Made by a program: the position numbers and the translations under genes
Notes under the pieces: generated by a model
Told to the model about the DNA's origin: nothing
The model's input: only the letters and a program-made list of their open reading frames with translations
The model's database searches: none
Shown here: piece by piece, positions 61,329 to 64,000 of the stretch
Numbering within the stretch: position 1 is the stretch's first letter
Layout of the letters: each line of letters opens with the position of its first letter
Assembly: GCF_016817355.1 (NCBI RefSeq)
Contig: NZ_JADOTT010000002.1
Span: 304,354-368,353 of the forward strand
Direction: 5' to 3'
From: Maricaulis parjimensis
GTDB lineage: Bacteria > Pseudomonadota > Alphaproteobacteria > Caulobacterales > Maricaulaceae
DNA: 64,000 nt

Positions 61329-63063
61329 TACGGCCGATATCCCGAAGCTTCGCCAGGCGATCAGCGATCATCTGCCCCGCCGCTACCGGGCCGAGATGCG
61401 CTTCCGCGTGGCCGGCCTGTCCGCGGTCGGCCTGGCCGTGGCGATTCTCGTCCTTCTGGTCGGGTCCATCGTGATGCAGGCCATCCCGGCCTTCACGGTG
61501 AACCAGCTTGTCCTGCCGGTGCGGCTGGAAAGCGATCTGGTGGATCCGCAGGGCGATGGTTCGGAAGCTTCGCTGCGCCGCGGCTCCTATGGGCGTGTGC
61601 TGCAGGAAGCCGTGCGCGAGCAATTCCCGGGCGTCCGCGACCGGCGTCAGCTGCGCACCCTGTTCACCCTATACACCGCGCTGAACTCGACGCGGCTGAT
61701 GGATGAGGTCCTCGCCGACCCGGGTCTGGTGGGCGAAACCCATACTTTCCGCATGCCGATCGCGGATGATCTGGATCTCTATCTCAAGGGCCGGCTGGTC
61801 CAGGACCGGACGCTGGAGACCGCAGGACGTCTGACGGTCGCCGAGGCCGGACGGGATTTCGAATTGACCTCCAGCGCCGCAGACTTCGAAGGTCTGCGCG
61901 ATACGGTGTCCAACCTGCTGCGCGCAGAAGCGGCGAGCCTGGATACCCGGGCCGAGCAGGCGCGCAACCGGGCCGAGGGCCAGACGGGCGAGGATCGCGA
62001 GGATTCCCTCTACGAGGCCGGCCGCCTGTCGGCAGATGCCGACGCCTTGCGCGCCGAAGCCGAGCTGGAAAGCGGTTGGGTTGAACTCTCCGACACCCTG
62101 CCCAGCATTCTGGTGGAAACCGGTGAAACCCATCTTCGTCTCACCGCCTTGTCGGCCGATGGCCGTTCGGCGCGCGCGGAAAGCCTTCTCGGGGACGAAA
62201 CCGGCAGCGAACTGGCGGACTGGTCGCTCTATGTGATCGATACGCCGGAAGCGCGCCGCCGTGTGTCCGATCAGCTGATCGTCTGGACGCGGGCCTTGGT
62301 CGATCGCGGCCTGGTTTCGCTGGATTTCAACACAGCACTTTTTGCCAATGCGGACAGCCGCGAACCGGAACTGGCCGGGGTGAAGGGCGCTCTGTTCGGC
62401 TCCATCCTGACTATGCTGATCACCCTGACCCTGTCGGTCCCGGTGGGCGTATTCACGGCGCTCTATCTGGAAGAATACGCGCCGAAGAACCGGTTCACGG
62501 ACCTGATTGAGGTCAATATCAACAATCTCGCGGCCGTTCCTTCCATCGTGTTCGGTCTGCTGGGCCTGGCGGTCTTCATCAACTCTTTCGGCCTGCCGCG
62601 ATCAGCACCCCTGGTTGGCGGTTTGGTCTTGTCCCTGATGACGCTGCCGACCGTGATCATCGCGACGCGGGCCGCGCTGAAAGCGGTTCCGGTGTCCATC
62701 CGCCAGGCCGCGCTGGCTGTCGGCGCGTCCAAGACGCAGACCGTTTTCCACCACGTCCTGCCGCTGGCCGCGCCGGGCATTTTGACCGGATCCATCATTG
62801 GCCTGGCCCAGGCGATGGGTGAAACCGCGCCGCTTCTGATGATTGGCATGGTCGCCTTCATCGCCGACGCGCCGACCCTGGGTCTGGAAGGTTTGACCCA
62901 GCCGGCCACCGTGATGCCTGTCCAGGTCTTCCTCTGGTCCGATGGTGCCGAGCGTGCCTTCGAGGCGCGGACCGCGGCCGCAATCCTTGTTCTTCTGGCG
63001 CTGATGATCGGGTTCAATGCCCTGGCCATCTATCTGCGCCGCCGTTTCGAGCGGAGATGGTAA
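61321..63063 (+). CDS. pstA: Phosphate ABC transporter permease PstA (with DUF3333 domain)
   Basis: 580 residues; N-terminal DUF3333-type extension with one TM segment ([19 protein letters not shown]) and about 280 periplasmic residues including a coiled coil, then the permease core ([58 protein letters not shown]). ATG 61321 overlaps pstC by 8 bp. Both permeases carry long periplasmic extensions, which probably contact each other or the phosphate-binding protein PstS, whose gene is not in the window. Confidence 0.93.
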   Translation: MTDTADIPKLRQAISDHLPRRYRAEMRFRVAGLSAVGLAVAILVLLVGSIVMQAIPAFTVNQLVLPVRLESDLVDPQGDGSEASLRRGSYGRVLQEAVREQFPGVRDRRQLRTLFTLYTALNSTRLMDEVLADPGLVGETHTFRMPIADDLDLYLKGRLVQDRTLETAGRLTVAEAGRDFELTSSAADFEGLRDTVSNLLRAEAASLDTRAEQARNRAEGQTGEDREDSLYEAGRLSADADALRAEAELESGWVELSDTLPSILVETGETHLRLTALSADGRSARAESLLGDETGSELADWSLYVIDTPEARRRVSDQLIVWTRALVDRGLVSLDFNTALFANADSREPELAGVKGALFGSILTMLITLTLSVPVGVFTALYLEEYAPKNRFTDLIEVNINNLAAVPSIVFGLLGLAVFINSFGLPRSAPLVGGLVLSLMTLPTVIIATRAALKAVPVSIRQAALAVGASKTQTVFHHVLPLAAPGILTGSIIGLAQAMGETAPLLMIGMVAFIADAPTLGLEGLTQPATVMPVQVFLWSDGAERAFEARTAAAILVLLALMIGFNALAIYLRRRFERRW

Positions 63064-63068
63064 ACCCC

Positions 63069-63881
63069 ATGCCCGATAATCAATCCCATCCCGACATGAG
63101 TGCCGGTGCCGGCCAGGCCGAACTGCCGATCAAGGTCCAGGCCCGTGATGTCTGCGTGAGCTATAGCGGCAAGCAGGCGCTGAACCATGTCTCCATCGAC
63201 GTGCCGGACCGGTCCGTGACCGCCTTCATCGGCCCGTCGGGCTGCGGCAAGTCGACCTTCCTGCGCTGTCTCAACCGCATGAATGACACAATCGAGGGCG
63301 CCAAGGTCGTCGGGTCGCTGAAGATCGATGGTCTGGAAGTGAACGACAAATCCGTCGACCCGGTCGTGCTGCGCGCGAATGTCGGCATGGTGTTCCAGAA
63401 GCCGAACCCGTTTCCCAAATCCATCTATGACAATGTCGCCTATGGGCCGCGCATCCATGGTCTCGCCCTGTCCAAGGACGAGCTGGACGCGATTGTCGAG
63501 GACTCGCTGAAAAAGGCGGGGCTGTGGGATGAGGTGGCTGACCGGCTGAACCATCCCGGTACCGGCCTGTCCGGTGGCCAGCAGCAGCGCCTGGTCATTG
63601 CCCGCGCCATCGCGGTCAATCCGGAAGTCATCCTGATGGACGAGCCCTGCTCGGCGCTGGACCCGATTGCCACGGCCAAGATCGAGGAGCTGATCGATGA
63701 GCTGCGGGAAAACTACTGCATCATCATCGTGACGCACTCCATGCAGCAGGCGGCGCGGGTCTCCCAGCAGACCGCCTTCTTCCACATGGGCAATCTCGTG
63801 GAATACGGCACGACCGAAGAGATCTTCACCAATCCGCGCGATCCGCGCACCCAGGACTACATTACCGGGCGTTTCGGCTAG
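63069..63881 (+). CDS. pstB: Phosphate ABC transporter ATP-binding protein PstB
   Basis: 270 residues. Walker [11 protein letters not shown]-loop [11 protein letters not shown], signature [16 protein letters not shown], Walker [13 protein letters not shown] and switch [11 protein letters not shown] are all present. It powers phosphate import by the PstCA channel. An in-frame ATG at 63057 overlaps the pstA end; ATG 63069 fits GGAG at 63053 better. In the pst operon, 6 bp after pstA. Confidence 0.96.
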   Translation: MPDNQSHPDMSAGAGQAELPIKVQARDVCVSYSGKQALNHVSIDVPDRSVTAFIGPSGCGKSTFLRCLNRMNDTIEGAKVVGSLKIDGLEVNDKSVDPVVLRANVGMVFQKPNPFPKSIYDNVAYGPRIHGLALSKDELDAIVEDSLKKAGLWDEVADRLNHPGTGLSGGQQQRLVIARAIAVNPEVILMDEPCSALDPIATAKIEELIDELRENYCIIIVTHSMQQAARVSQQTAFFHMGNLVEYGTTEEIFTNPRDPRTQDYITGRFG

Positions 63882-63909
63882 AGGCCGGCCCTATTGAGGA
63901 GGTGGCGCC

Positions 63910-64000
63910 ATGGCGCTGTCCAAGACTGCACATATCGTCACGGCCTATGGCGAAGAGCTGGACCAGCTCAATGACGAACTCGCCCGGATGGGCGGACTGG
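63910..64000 (+). CDS. phoU: Phosphate transport regulator PhoU (5' part)
   Basis: Thirty residues are visible (SKTAHIVTAYGEELDQLNDE...), matching the N-terminal helix of PhoU. GAGGAGG is 9 bp upstream of ATG 63910. PhoU restrains PhoR signalling and Pst activity when phosphate is abundant. It continues past the window. Confidence 0.85.
   Translation, partial: MALSKTAHIVTAYGEELDQLNDELARMGGL

Overview
The window reads as a stretch of ordinary chromosome from a high-GC alphaproteobacterium. A marine member of the Caulobacterales/Maricaulales (Maricaulis-like) fits best. This rests on gene families and gene order: FdxA, CarD and RpoH together; cobS with a J-domain protein and bolA; aroK-aroB-corC beside xerD-accA; and phoR-pstCAB-phoU with alphaproteobacterial N-terminal extensions on both permeases. 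The species call is inference; no rRNA gene is present.

Layout. 0-12 kb: a truncated amidase, pgeF, a DUF418 membrane protein, tRNA-Arg(CCU) flanked by a tandem 85-bp repeat, a DsbA-fold isomerase, a minimal soluble chemoreceptor-like protein, a nuclease lipoprotein, rpoH, carD, fdxA, a TerB protein, an S4 protein overlapping a Suv3-like helicase, a DUF3108 protein and rpmB. 12-17.5 kb: an amidohydrolase lipoprotein, a 675-bp non-coding stretch rich in palindromes, a phytase-like esterase and cobT. 17.5-24.9 kb: an accessory block between cobT and cobS, holding an alpha/beta hydrolase, a lone flagellin, a copper cluster (csoR diverging from outer-membrane efflux protein, multicopper oxidase and CusF-like protein) and an arsenic operon (arsR-arsI-acr3).

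24.9-37.4 kb is largely conserved housekeeping: cobS, a J-domain protein, bolA, corC-like, aroB, aroK, a small membrane protein with a secreted partner, xerD, accA, gamma-glutamyltransferase and a P1 peptidase. 37.5-47.2 kb: tRNA-Arg(ACG), a gene-poor gap, a chemoreceptor, an alginate-export-type porin, a DJ-1-like protein, an MFS transporter, an Lrp regulator diverging from a class V aminotransferase, a gamma-glutamylcyclotransferase-like protein and a repeat-bearing secreted protein. 47.4-57.8 kb: two tandem M13 metallopeptidase lipoproteins, then a complete RND tripartite pump in one operon. 58 kb to the end: phoR, three 11-bp-spaced Pho-box half-sites, pstC, pstA, pstB and the start of phoU.

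The regulatory signals read most clearly are a CsoR-type operator between csoR and the copper genes, two ArsR-type TTCA(A/C)-N6-TTGAA operators (one inside the ars operon), and the Pho box before pstC. No CRISPR array, transposase, prophage or rRNA gene was found. The most unusual aspects are the metal-resistance/flagellin block separating cobS from cobT, the CusF-like protein with Met in place of the usual Trp, the orphan flagellin, and several small intergenic repeat structures. I did not find a convincing, wholly new multi-gene system.
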